Below, one piece after another: positions 39,342 to 58,068 of a DNA stretch of 64,000 bases (position 1 is its first letter; the number at the start of each line of letters is the position of its first letter). Source of the stretch: Parasponia andersonii. Taxonomy: Eukaryota; Streptophyta; Magnoliopsida; Rosales; Cannabaceae. The notes below the pieces were generated by a model. The model saw only the letters and a program-made list of their open reading frames with translations. It ran no database searches and was not told the DNA's origin. A program made the translations under genes and the position numbers. The stretch spans positions 1,718,237-1,782,236 of the forward strand of contig JXTB01000014.1 of NCBI GenBank assembly GCA_002914805.1, in the 5' to 3' direction.

Positions 39342-42543
<3,202 letters not shown>

Positions 42544-42593
42544 GTTATGATAGCGTGATAGATTCTGCTTTACATTTCCTCAAATCTAATTGC

Positions 42594-42602
42594 TTATATA
42601 TA
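42594..42602 (-). promoter_or_regulatory. Putative TATA box of beta-glucosidase 1
   Basis: Reverse-strand TATATATAA followed by GCAATTAG, about 50-60 bases before the start codon. Spacing fits a short leader. The DNA is AT-rich, so chance is possible. Confidence 0.45.
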
Positions 42603-44454
42603 ATGAAAGAAGGAAAACTGACTCCCAACACATATTCCTAATTTGCAAAAACATAATGCTGAAAGTAAGGAGAGTACTAATATTCTTAATCATATGTGTA
42701 ATTTACAACTCAAAACACTTGTCTTTACTGATCATATACATTATGTATCCGTAAAGAAAAAGAAATTAAAAAATGAATTTGGGGAACTAACTAATTATCT
42801 TTTGCATGATAATAGTTAACTACTGTAAATTAAGTAACATAAGCCAAAATTGTTACCATCCATTTCCTAGTATTTCAAGGAACCCCACACTTTTGTAACC
42901 ACGTACCCATTTTCCTGGTATATATGATATGTCTGGGTTGTTAAAAAAAAAAAACAAAAACCCAACGATCTGCGTATAATATGTGCCGATTAACTGACTT
43001 GGTTTGGGCCATTATTGGTTGTGCATTATGTGTATACGAACCAATTGATCTTCCTGCCATTTACCACTTTTTTTTTTTTTTAAATGAAATGTCATTTCCC
43101 ACTATTACCATACACACTAATGTAGCTTACAAGATTCTCTCTAAAAAAAATGTTGCTTTACAACAAATATGTATATGTAGAAGACATATGATACGAACAT
43201 GATTGATTTGGTATGAGTCCCACATAGATGAACTCATCGGTCAAATATTATGTATGATTGTAACAAAAGTTCATAAATTTATATATTGTATTGTTATTTA
43301 ATAAAGCTCTTTGATCTATATACTTGGAGGAGAAATGTCAATTAAGTAAATTGTTATATGAAGAAATTGAAGGACAAATAAACGAGAATAAAATAGATCA
43401 TGAGAAATAGATGTTAATTAAAGTGTTGTGAATTGGAATAAAAATCATTAAGAATTTCATTAATGAAACTAGGGATAGATATTGAAGTGTGTTGAAGTTA
43501 GTAAATTGTCTTTATATGTGAAACATATAAGGAATAGAGCATAATTGTTTTTTGGAGGCAAAATATATAGCCAATATTTTATTTATTTTTAAGGGAAAAT
43601 AGTGTTCCAATTAAATTTAGTAATAAAAATTGAAATAGTGGTTCAACATTTTTCATGCCACTGATAATGTTTACCACAATAAATAAATGATACATTATCA
43701 CAATAAATAAATAATTATCATTGAGCGAAATAACTATTATTATACATGCGATATTACTCATGACTTCCCAATTTAAATAAACTGTCAAATAATTCCATTT
43801 ATTAATAAGGATAACTGCAATAAAATATCCTGAAGTGACTGTTCTGCAACTGAAGTTTGGAATCTATAAAATAATACATTGAGATTAAAAATTTCTGAAA
43901 ATTAATATTCTTGATAGATTTTTTGACTAATTTTAGGAAAGAAAAAACAATAATATCCATTAAAACTAGATTAATCCGTATTATTCATCTAAATTTTAAG
44001 GATATTATCGTATTTTATCAGTTAAAATTATTTAAAAAGTCAACGCAAGATATTAATTTTAAAAAATTCTTAATCTCAGAGTATTATTTTACAGAGTCCA
44101 AATTACAAAACACCCAAATCTCAGCTCATTTATTTATTTATTTATTTTTTGCAGTTGTCCAGGATCAATAAGAAGTATATTATTACATATACAACAAAAT
44201 TGCTAACTTAAAATCCTATTAAAAATAATCGGGAAACAAAATTAATTTTTAGTGATATAACCTACTTTTTTTTTTTGGTCGACTCTTTGCAAAAATAGAC
44301 TTTTTATTACAAGCATGTCGAACGGGTTGGAGTTAAAACTTAAGTTGCTATTTTGTAAAGAGATTTTGGAAGTATGTATTTACTAAAAATCACTTTTTAA
44401 ATGGTCTTGCCAAGCCAACCAAAAAAGAAAATCTAAGAGCTATAGAATTAGAGC
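42603..44454. other. Spacer between the two beta-glucosidases
   Basis: It is upstream DNA of one gene and downstream DNA of the other. It is AT-rich, with no third gene or recognisable transposon end. The 3' untranslated region of the second glucosidase lies at its right edge. Confidence 0.4.
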
Positions 44455-48777
<4,323 letters not shown>

Positions 48778-49484
48778 GATTAGATAATTAGATAATTAGT
48801 TTCCAATACTCAAATGAAGATGAAAGAAACCAGGACTTGTTATGTAGGCAGGCACTGATCACAGAAGCGGGCTCTATAATTAGTAAATATATATTGAATA
48901 TATATTTTTGAAAAATATATGTCATAAAAGATATTGACTATCTATATTTAGTAAATAAGTAACCCCCAGATCTTCTAACATTACAGCCTGCCTACTTGAC
49001 TTGGTTATTATTAATTCCAACTGCATGAACCTTCTTCGGTTAAGCTTTCGTGCCTTAACAAGATTTGTAATATTGGAACGTTGACTAAAAATGTGGTCTT
49101 CAGCAAAATTAAATGGTAACTCTTTTATTTATTTGAACTTTTCTTAATCATGTTTTAGTAGTTTGTTAACATTTTTTCAATCAAAATTTCCTTTCTTTTA
49201 GGATGATTGAGGCCTTTGCGCAGGTCTAGCTACCACATGTCTTAGAGAGAAGCAGGTCCAATTGTTGAAGTAGATATATTTTTTTTCTTTCAAAGAATAA
49301 TTAAAATTACTGGTTTCTACTATCGTCTAATTATTATATTTTGGATTCAGCAAAAAAAAAAAAAATTATATTTTGGACAAAAGTTATGGCCATTGTAATT
49401 TGAAATGCTGAGAAAAAGACTGTATATATTATTTGGAGTATAGCTAGCCAGATGCTAAGAGGCTTCTAATGCGAAAATTTATGA

Positions 49485-49521
<37 letters not shown>

Positions 49522-49900
49522 AAGTTCATAGTGGTATACTTTGGAGTAATCCCCAAAATAGCCTACGGATCAATTTGTGGATGGGACCTTTTGTAATGAT
49601 AGTTGCAGGGATTCACATGCGAGCCAAACAAAAATAAAATGTTTTTGTTAATACAATTGATTAGTTGAATGATTTGTGTTAATTCCGCAAATCGTCCTAA
49701 TTGTTAATTGAAAGTGATTTTTTTTAATTAGCTTAAGCAAATTCTGCATAAAATTGCCATCTTTCTTCTTAGGATGACTATTTAATTTTGAATCAAACCA
49801 TTTCGGGGTTGTTATAAGATTTAATTATACATTGTTTTGCCGGAAAAAAAAAATCCTTTCTACAGAATATACGTCGTATATGTTATACATATCATGAACA
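48778..49900. promoter_or_regulatory. Upstream region of beta-glucosidase 2
   Basis: A reverse-strand TATATATTTA lies near 48882-48892, about 110 bases before the start, a weak TATA candidate. Beyond that is AT-rich DNA with a TA microsatellite at about 49486-49511. No gene is seen. Confidence 0.3.
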
Positions 49901-49908
49901 CTAATTTA

Positions 49909-50013
49909 GTAGATTTTTTTTTTTAAAAAAATTATTATATATATTTTTTTATTATAAAAAATAAAAAAGAAAAATATTATTAATAATACAATTTTTTTAT
50001 TAGATTAGCAACC
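49909..50013. mobile_element. MITE family M1, copy 6 (internally deleted)
   Basis: It starts CACTAATTTAGTAGATTTTT and ends TTAGATTAGCAACC. It keeps both M1-like ends but little of the interior. A TA microsatellite separates it from copy 5. Confidence 0.4.
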
Positions 50014-50033
50014 ATTATATATATATATATAGA

Positions 50034-50264
50034 GGTTGTCAATCCAATAAGTATTTTTGTTTTTTATCTATGAGTAGATATTTTTTTTAACAATTGGATC
50101 ACCATTTAGCAGTGATCTAATAACTATAATGAAGTGTATGAAATGACGTGCATCATTAATAATTTTTTTTTTTTATAATAAAAAAAATATACATAATAAA
50201 TTTTCATTAGCAAAATTGATATCTATGCTTAAGTAAAAAAAAAAAAATACCTGCTGAATTTGCC
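50034..50264. mobile_element. MITE family M1, copy 5
   Basis: It starts GGTTGTCAATCCAATAAGTA and ends CTGCTGAATTTGCC, with the interior TTGGATCACCATTTAGCAG and ATGACGTGCATCATTAAT. It has TATATATA on both flanks, like copy 1, supporting a preference for TA microsatellites. Confidence 0.75.
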
Positions 50265-50299
50265 TATATATATATATATATAAATATTCGCTTCTACGA

Positions 50300-51440
50300 G
50301 ACAGATGATTAACCAGGCAGGAGACCATTATATGGCTTCAGTCAGACTATTCTTGAACAGTCCTGTTTTGTCCCAAAACAACTCGCTTTTGGGGACCTGT
50401 AGTTAATTGGGGGAGTTGTTGGCCGCATGTTCTTCTGTGATGCCTCTCAAATCGTCTGTTTATTTTTCTTGTCTTGTACCTTGTTTCTTAATAAATATAC
50501 ACATCACTGTGATTTTCCTTAAAAATGTGTAACTACTTTAAATTAGGTAGTGTGACAAAATATAATTGAATAAACGACAAAATGAAATGGACAGCCACAT
50601 TATTACTATAACATAGTCTAATGATAAGGTTTATGAGCTGTACTCTTCTTAGTTTCTGGTCATATCTTATGGATGAAATAGGGGTTAGTGGACGTGAAGA
50701 AACCTCTAGAAGATGATCCGACCTACCAAATCCACGACTCAGTAGCTTAATATTGAATGTAGGTTGCAGGATGTATGGCTCAATTATTTCCAACTTTATC
50801 TACTATGGTGATTATAGGGCTTTCATTGGTGGCACTTTACAGAGAAAACTGAATTTGATCTTAATGGAATATGACTTCAAAGTCATAACCTCTAGTGTCT
50901 TCAGCTAGAACAAGCCAATTAGCTTTTCGATGTGCCTCTTCCTTTTGTTAAAAGTATCAAGTTTCGTTGTGGAGTATGCACTAGTAGTAGGAATATGTTT
51001 CTCTCGAAGGATGAGATTTGTATTCAATTCTATGTACTTCCTTGTCATCTATCCATCTATACATTTATGTTCATTTTATTAAGTATATGTTATTTTTTGG
51101 CAATCATGCAATGGACCAAATATTTATAAGAATTCTAGTAGGAGACTCAGAATTCAATAAATTATGATACAAGTATAAAAGTACGAAAAAATATGACCTT
51201 TTTTTTTTCCGCATCTAGTCGGAGAAAAATGAATTATACAGACTCGGAATCAAAAAACTCTCTCACGGTCCTCCTTTTCGTGTGAACAAACGACGACGTT
51301 GGAGGGAAAAGGGGCATCCCTAATAAATGACAAGTCAATTAAACAATGGTCATGAAAACGACAATTGTTTAAGAGGCGAAAACTTTACATAAAAACGATA
51401 ACTTTGTGGAAAATGATAACTTCTTATGAAACTATAACGT
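50300..51440. other. Unassigned non-coding DNA
   Basis: The part at 50330-50500 is less AT-rich and ends CTTGTACCTTGTTTCTTAAT, AAATATAC, which looks like a transcript 3' end, possibly of a LINE or an old gene fragment. I cannot identify a coding part upstream of it. Confidence 0.3.
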
Positions 51441-51500
51441 CAAATAAAAATAAGGGTGAATCGCACAAACGGTCCATAAACTAGGTAATTTGATCCGTAA

Positions 51501-51928
51501 GGCTATGTTTGGTAGGGAGGAAAGAAAGTAGGATGGAAAGAAAAATTAGGAGGAAAAAAAATGTGTAGGATGGAAAGGAAAATATTTTCCCTCTATTGTT
51601 GTTTGGTATATAAGAACGAAAAAAAACAAGTATATTTTAAAATAATTATTTTGTTCTTTTTATTAAAATTTTAAAAATAGTATATAAGGTAAATTTAGTA
51701 AATTCACTTTAAAATATGAGTAAAAATCTTTTCTTCCCCCTTTTTTTTTATCTATTTTGGGAAGAAAATATTTGAGTAGGTCTCACCACTTTTTTCTCTC
51801 TCTTTTTCTCTCATTTTTCTCTTCGCTTCCCTTTTCCCTTCTATTAAACAACTACAATATTTATTTCTCTCCACTTTTCCATCAAAACTTTTCTTTCCTC
51901 TCCATTTTCCTTTCCACTAAACATAGCC
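51501..51928. mobile_element. Tourist-like (PIF/Harbinger) MITE, 428 bases
   Basis: The left end is GGCTATGTTTGGTAGGGAGG and the right end, read on the other strand, is GGCTATGTTTAGTGGAAAGG. It is flanked by TAA on both sides (51498-51500 and 51929-51931), the three-base target duplication of PIF/Harbinger elements. The left half is purine-rich and the right half pyrimidine-rich, giving a long fold-back. There is no transposase. It interrupts another repeat that begins near 51470 (GCACAAACGGTCCATAAACT). Confidence 0.85.
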
Positions 51929-52019
51929 TAAAGCTCTAATTTCACAATTAAGTCCTTATTTTCTGATTAAAATAATTTTGTCATTGAACTGTTTTAAATT
52001 ATAACATGTTAATTTTTGA

Positions 52020-52540
52020 CGGAAAACATACACGAGGGCTCCAAACTATATCCATTATACCACTTTACTCTCCAAAACTTCAACTTATATAAGTGATTGT
52101 AATGAATTATGCAATTGTTACAGTAATGACCCTTTTGTTATAAATTATTAGTTTTTTAACAAAAAACAATTATATACAAATACTTTGTATAGTTCTGGGA
52201 TAGTTCGAGTCTCATTCTTAGCATAGCTATCAAACTGTGCATTTTGTACATGAGCAATTTTATATAAAATTTAGCAGTTTGTGACAAAAGAACCACTACC
52301 ATAATGAATTTTTAGTAGTGTAATGCATAAGTTAAAAATTCAGTATTATTTTTTATCATAATCAAATTATATGCTTTACAAATAATTTATTTCTATTAAA
52401 AAATTAACATAATATGATAAAAGGGTTATTATTGCAATAATTATATAGTTTATAGTAATATATTATGTAAGTTCAAAATTCGGGAGCTAAAGTGATATAA
52501 TAGTTATAATTCAAAGACTTTTAATATAATTAATCCCCAA
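52020..52540. mobile_element. Element with long imperfect inverted repeats (about 110-130 bases)
   Basis: The left arm (about 52025-52150: CCATTATACCACTTTA, TTATGCAATTGTTACAGTAA, TGACCCTTTTGTTA) is mirrored by the right arm (about 52410-52530, reverse strand: CTATTATATCACTTTAGCTC, TATAATTATTGCAATAATAA, CCCTTTTATCA). The interior has no frame. It is probably a fold-back or MULE-type MITE; the target duplication is not identified. Confidence 0.55.
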
Positions 52541-52671
52541 AATGTTATGTTTTATTTCTTTATTTGGCCAAATTCTAAATTCATAGGCAATGAAAGCATT
52601 AAATATAAATTTATGACTCTTATAATTTGTCGGCTGACACAACATGGCTTATCTTTTCCCATTTGGTTATT

Positions 52672-53430
52672 GGCACAAATGGTCCTTGGACTATTCAACT
52701 TGTGACAATTTAGTCCTCAAAGATCTAATTATATTAATTAAGCCCTCAAACTTTTTGATTTAAAGCAATTTAATTCATGGACTATCTAATAACGAAGTGA
52801 GTTGGCTCAAGTGGTAAGTATACCTACTACTTAGGATCTCTGTCCTAAGTTCGAGTCACACCGAAAATAGGCGTGAAAGCCAATTATCTTTAATAAGGTG
52901 AAGTGGAGATTAGGTAGTATATTAAATATTTTTCTTTAATTTGTAATAAGTGGAGGTCATTAGTTAAACTCCACTTTTTTATTAAAAAAAATTATGGATT
53001 ATCTAAATTGCAACTAGCTATTAAATTTTTGACCGAAAACCTACTTGATCAGGAGCACATGATAGCATCTCAATGTATATTTGATAGATAATTTAAGAAT
53101 TTTAAGCATAAAAATGAGCAATCACAAAATAATTTTCTCTAAATTAGCAGTTCTAAGAACTCTAAAATATGCAAATGATACATCTTTCATTCTTTCTAAA
53201 TTCTTTTGTTTTATTTATTTTTTATTTAATATACTTTCATATCTGCTACAACATACTTCTTATATGTGTTTTTAGTCAGAAATTTAATAAAAGATCGCAA
53301 TTTCAATAATTCTTGAAATACACTTTTTCAAATAGAAAAGTTCAGCAACTGAATTGCCATAATTAGAACTTTAAAAACTAAATTACCATAAATTTTATAT
53401 AGTTCAAGAACTATTTGTACCATAAATCCT
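52672..53430. mobile_element. Inverted-repeat DNA element split by a SINE
   Basis: The left end is GGCACAAATGGTCCTTGGAC. The right end, read on the other strand, is GGTACAAATAGTTCTTGAAC, and both continue with AATTTAGT(C/T). The copy contains the SINE at 52790-52993, so it was present first. The related word GCACAAACGGTCCATAAACT at about 51470 marks the edge of another family member. The superfamily and target duplication are uncertain. Confidence 0.5.
52790..52993 (+). mobile_element. tRNA-derived SINE, about 204 bases
   Basis: It has an internal RNA polymerase III promoter: box A-like GTTGGCTCAAGTGGT and box B-like AAGTTCGAGTCAC about 35 bases later. A unique body follows, ending in a T/A-rich tail. 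A 13-base direct repeat flanks it: ATGGACTATCTAA at 52777-52789 and ATGGATTATCTAA at 52994-53006, one mismatch. These target duplications show LINE-assisted insertion. The tRNA-like head is not a functional tRNA gene. Confidence 0.85.
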
Positions 53431-56009
53431 TTTCCTCTTTAGTTTTTCAAATATTTATTATATAGAGGTGAGAACTTTGAATGTGAGAACTCTAAATGTT
53501 CTTTTATTTAATTATATATTTATTCATTGTTTTATATATTTTCTTGGTCTTATCATTCGTGATAAATAATACTTTTTTTTTTTGAAAAAAAAAAACTCAT
53601 TATAAACTAGAGAATTTCTCTTTAAAATTTTGGTTGCATTCTTTTCAGAAAAAATTCAAGGAAATAATATTTAAACAAATAACACCAAATAATATGCATC
53701 TATAAACACCAATAAAAGAACAAATAACTAGTAGGCCGTCTTCTGTTTATAATTGAAGGCCCTTTGACCTAGTTTTGTTGTCATTTAATTTTTAAAATTT
53801 TATATTTTACTAAAATAACAGATATTTGGTCTGCAAAAGCTGGAGAATCACAAAGCAAGATTCCCTAGTTAAACTCGTTTTTTGTCTTTGTGCTACTGTT
53901 CGAAAGGGAGTAATTAGACTTGCAAAATTCAATCTACAAATCTTTATTTTTTTATTAAAAAAAATTGTTTGATAAAGCTTAGTGCATTTTGGGACAGTTC
54001 AACTTGTGGGAATCACCACCACAAATAAACTACCAGGATTCTAAGATTTTATACTCGTAATAATAGAACCCAAATGTGAGTACATAAATTGGTATATTAA
54101 GATGAGAATATAATGATGCCAATGTAATTGAAGCACGAGAATTTGCTGAAAATTGCCTAATAATCCAATTAATTGAAGTTAGGTCGTTTGAATTTGCATC
54201 AATAGTCTTACAACTTTGGTTTAGGAATGGAGAATGAATTTATTAATTTAATTGAAGAAATCTCTTCCTCAATGGAATATGTTATTGTAAAAGTTTCTGA
54301 ATTTTGTAATAACATATTTGTTTATTAAAAAAAAAAATCTCCTAGCATAAAAAGTTCTTTCAAAGTATTCGAGACTTCTTGTCTTTTCTTTCTTTTTTTT
54401 TTTGGCGTTCTTGTAATTATAAACGTTAGTAATATTGCTTATTGAGTTATTAGTTCTGTTCCTTTTGCATGATTGAAGTGTTCCAAGTTTGAAATATTTT
54501 TTTGATAATGTAATTACACATACTTCTTCAAAAATAATAAAAACCAAATCGGACAAACTAAAAGATTATCACATGATCACTTTGCTTTGATTTTGTTTCT
54601 TTTTTTATTCAAGAAAGAAATTTAAGTTTGTAATGCAAGCCACTAAGTTTTGAGTTCCAAGCTACGTTTTTTTTTTCAAAAAAAAATAATAATTGCATGC
54701 CACGTTTGTATCATGAATAATGTTACTAGTATAGAAGCAAATTCTACGATTAGTTGATTAAGTTCATGATCACCGGAGTTACCGTAACAAATGAGATTTG
54801 AAATTTTTGAAAAGCTCAGGGTACATATGAAAAAAGATTTTGAAACTAAGTCAAAAAAGTGTACGAGGAATAAAATTGAAGAAGTATCTTTGCTTGATAA
54901 AACTCTTAGTAATTATCAAAAAATATTCAAAAACAAGAAATGGATGGGGTTGGGATACTTAACCAATGTGGCCATTTAATTAAGGATTCTAGAAAGATAA
55001 CTAGAATTAAATACCTACTTAGACATAAGATATCGAAGATTGAGATGGAGCCAATTTGATTAGGATTTTAAATATAAATTACCTTATCCAAAATAACTGA
55101 ATATAAATCATCCAATTAAGCATTTTTTGTACAGTTGAGTCGAGTCAACGCTCGATTAGATGGTAAAATCCTCTTAGTAATCTCCTGTTGGACTCCTTTT
55201 TAACTCAAGGTGACTGAAATCTACTATTCATGTATTGAGCTATCATATATTCATTTTTTTTTTAAGTAAATCTACATTTCTTCCCTTAATTTATATACCT
55301 AGTCATCCTTAAATAGGGTGAGCAAAATCTAATTATCCCTAAGATGACTCGAATATACCATCACTTTCAAACGTATCCAATCACTTTGTTTCTAGTTAAA
55401 AAAGACACCTAGAGGCTAAAATTGAAAGGATCAAAATAAAACTCTCACAATTAAACTTTAGAATATTTTTTTTTCCCTATTACTCTCTTTTCTTTCTTCC
55501 TTTAATTTTTAATTTTTAATCCCCACATGGCTTGCCTACTATAAAGTGAATTAAAACAAGAGATCATTTTTTGTCCATTAATACAGTTGAATCAAAGAAC
55601 ATATCACATGAGAAAAACAAAAACGTGATATTACCAAACCGTTTGAATTTGATTTTGAGAAAATTTCGCATACGTCATTTATTCATTAAATTTGTCATGC
55701 ATGCATGTGCGTTTGACGAGGCACATATTAACTAGTTACCTAAATTGACTGCACTAAAATTAGGCGCCGAATTAAAAGACGAGCCAAATTCACATTTAAA
55801 TTCTCGAATCTCCATTCAAAACTTTTCTTTAAGCATATAATTTTTCCAATTAATTTCACCCAAAAAAGGAAAACCAAACAAAATTGGACAAAGTTGTTTC
55901 TAAAAAAAAAAAAGACAAAGATGAGTTAACTGCTAAAAAAAAGAGTAATACAATGGAGCATCATAGTCCAACACCATATGATTTGTTTAATTATAATTAT
56001 ATTTCAATT
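53431..56009. other. 2.6 kb gene-free AT-rich DNA
   Basis: No supported gene, tRNA or transposon end. The short open frames (for example 54269-54556 and 54791-54979) are lysine/asparagine-rich translations typical of random AT-rich DNA. Confidence 0.4.
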
Positions 56010-56014
56010 AGGAC

Positions 56015-56845
56015 TGTTGGAGCGGTTTCTCACTAGCTGTCCACGTGTTTCTGAACCGCTGATGCTGTATTCTCCAACTGTCCACGTGTCCTCGCTATTC
56101 CAAAGTACTCTGAACTCCAGACAGGGTCGGAGAGGCGGGGGTGGCCACCTGCAAAGACTCTCCGATGCTTAAGTCAGTGATCTTCCTTTTATTCAGGGTA
56201 GCAAGGATTTAGTTCTATATGAGTATATATTTGTTTCTTGCTTGTAAGCTTTTTTATATACTTCTTTTTGTAAGCGTACATGCCTTCTTTTTGGGAACGC
56301 ATGGCTCATATATGTATAGTCCTGAGATTGTGTACCACCCAGTTTACAATCTCAGGACCGAGTACCTTTTTCCTCCAGACTTTTTCCAGAGGTCACGGGC
56401 CGTAATTACCGTGATCTCTGCTATACCACTATAGCCTGGTTTCCGCCGTCTCCTATGGCTCGAGTTTGTCAGGGGTGAGATTTGGACAAATCGCCGTTCT
56501 GTCAGGACGGCTTGCCCCCTACACACACCTATTCAGGATCGCATTAAATGCTCTGTCTGAGTCTGGAGCTGTGAGTTACTTTCCATTGTATTCTGGTGGA
56601 AGACCCTTCGGACTTCCGACCCCCCAAGCTGTCGAGGTGAGAATCGGACTGGGCCGAGTCCATCCAGGGTCTGGGATAGGTTTGGCCCTAACCTCGGACA
56701 GCCCAATGGCCGATGTGGTATCATGTGCGACTCGCGTGACTTTTAGCTAGTCACTCTTGATATATGTCGGACGGTGGGCCCTACTCGTGACTTGTTCTAC
56801 CACTTAATCGTCCACGTGGTGTATGATTTGGGAACGGATCTCACA
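56015..56845 (-). mobile_element. Solo LTR of an LTR retrotransposon, copy 2
   Basis: It is an 831-base reverse-strand relative of the solo LTR at 2656-3487, with TGTGAGATCC at its start and CTCCAACA at its end. The flanking five bases, AGGAC (56010-56014) and AAGAC (56846-56850), are a near-perfect target duplication. No internal domain or partner LTR is adjacent. The two copies align along their whole length but are clearly diverged, so both are old. They face opposite ways across 52 kb of host genes and so are separate insertions, not the two ends of one element. Confidence 0.85.
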
Positions 56846-56850
56846 AAGAC

Positions 56851-57330
56851 CCAATTTATAAATTAAAATTACAAGTAACAGATTGACACATTATTGTAGT
56901 ATTCTGCAGCACTAGTGCCCATTATTTCTGTATTTCTATTGTGAAACACTGCAGCCATTTGGTTTAGGGGGTTTCAAGTTTTCAAATTATTAAGAAAGTT
57001 AAGAAGAGTCATGTAATTATTTGCGAATCTAAAAAGTTACTATCTTTGATTCATGGTTTGTAATATCATAAATCTATGTTTTGTTACGATGAGAATGTAT
57101 TGAATTTTCTTCTTTTTTACTATTGTCAGAAAATTGCACAAATTATTTTATTTATACTTTAGAGATAGATGTTTGAAGATTTTATTTAAAGATATTTTAA
57201 AGGGGGATTATCAATTTAGACTTTCTTTTAATATATGTGATGAAAAAAAAAAGAAAATTTATAAACTATTTACAAAAGTAAAATTTTTATTACCATGTCA
57301 TTTAATAAATATTTCGGAATTCTAAAATTA
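56851..57330. other. Gene-free spacer
   Basis: AT-rich; nothing recognised. Confidence 0.35.
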
Positions 57331-57339
57331 CGCCTGAGT

Positions 57340-57610
57340 TAAAAATTTTCGATCAAGTCAAAAAAATCAAAAGTGATGGAGACGGCGTTAGGAAAACGAC
57401 TGATTATATTCAACCAGGGTTGAAATTTTTCGACTACAATCAAAAACCGGTCGAAAATTTTAACTAATGACTTCAACCCTGGTCGAACCTTAGTCGAAAA
57501 TGTTCGACCGGAGGTCGAAATTTTCTAACCACCTATTGAAAAATGACCAAAATAATTGGGAGAGGTGGCCAAACAAGTTTGATCACGGTCGAAATTTTTT
57601 ATTCTATTTA
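57340..57610. repeat. Cluster of GGTCGAAA/TTTCGACC motifs
   Basis: Within 270 bases the words GGTCGAAA, TTCGACC, GTCGAAAATTT and their complements occur about eight times in both orientations, for example TTCGACCGGAGGTCGAAATT near 57510. Dense inverted short motifs of this kind are usual in the subterminal region of DNA transposons (CACTA or Mutator type). No terminal repeat or transposase is visible. Confidence 0.45.
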
Positions 57611-57919
57611 AACAGAAGCGCCACCGCCGAGGTCAAGATCGGGACCGATGATGATAGCTGAAGTAGTTTAAAATTTGTTAATGAAATATAATATTTAAAT
57701 AATTTTACATATAAAGCATGACAATTGACTAATATTAAAAATATTAACAAGTGATTCTTATTTTTTTCATAGCAAAGATTTAATAAATCCTTAGACGTAA
57801 ATTCCCCTATTTTATTTTAAATTCATGCGTTTTATTTTACGTGGATTAAAATTTAGATTCCTCAACCCTGACAGACAAAGATTTACGGTTACAATTTTTT
57901 TTTTCCCTTGGGATAAAAA

Positions 57920-58068
57920 AGGCCACGTCATACCTTTAAAAAGTCAAACAAACAAACAAAGTACATCGTAAAAGTCTGTGTGCGCTATATTTATTGTCTG
58001 AACTGAAGCAACAAAAATCAAAAGAGAGAAAGAGAGAGCGCTTCAAACTCGAACCACCAAAAACTGCA
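57920..58068 (+). promoter_or_regulatory. Putative promoter of the 4CL-like gene
   Basis: A TATA-like CTATATTTA at 57985-57993 lies about 75 bases before the start codon. The G-box/bZIP-like CCACGTCA lies near 57923. The leader is rich in GAGA (AAAGAGAGAAAGAGAGAG). These are weak motif matches supported only by position. Confidence 0.4.

Noticed and set aside
50590-50800. A second, degenerate SINE (AGTCTAATGATAAGGTTT resembles a box A)
   Set aside because: No credible box B, tail or target duplication could be found.
52797-52870. A tRNA gene, from box A and box B
   Set aside because: The flanking target duplication and a 130-base non-tRNA body show a SINE. I could not fold a full cloverleaf.
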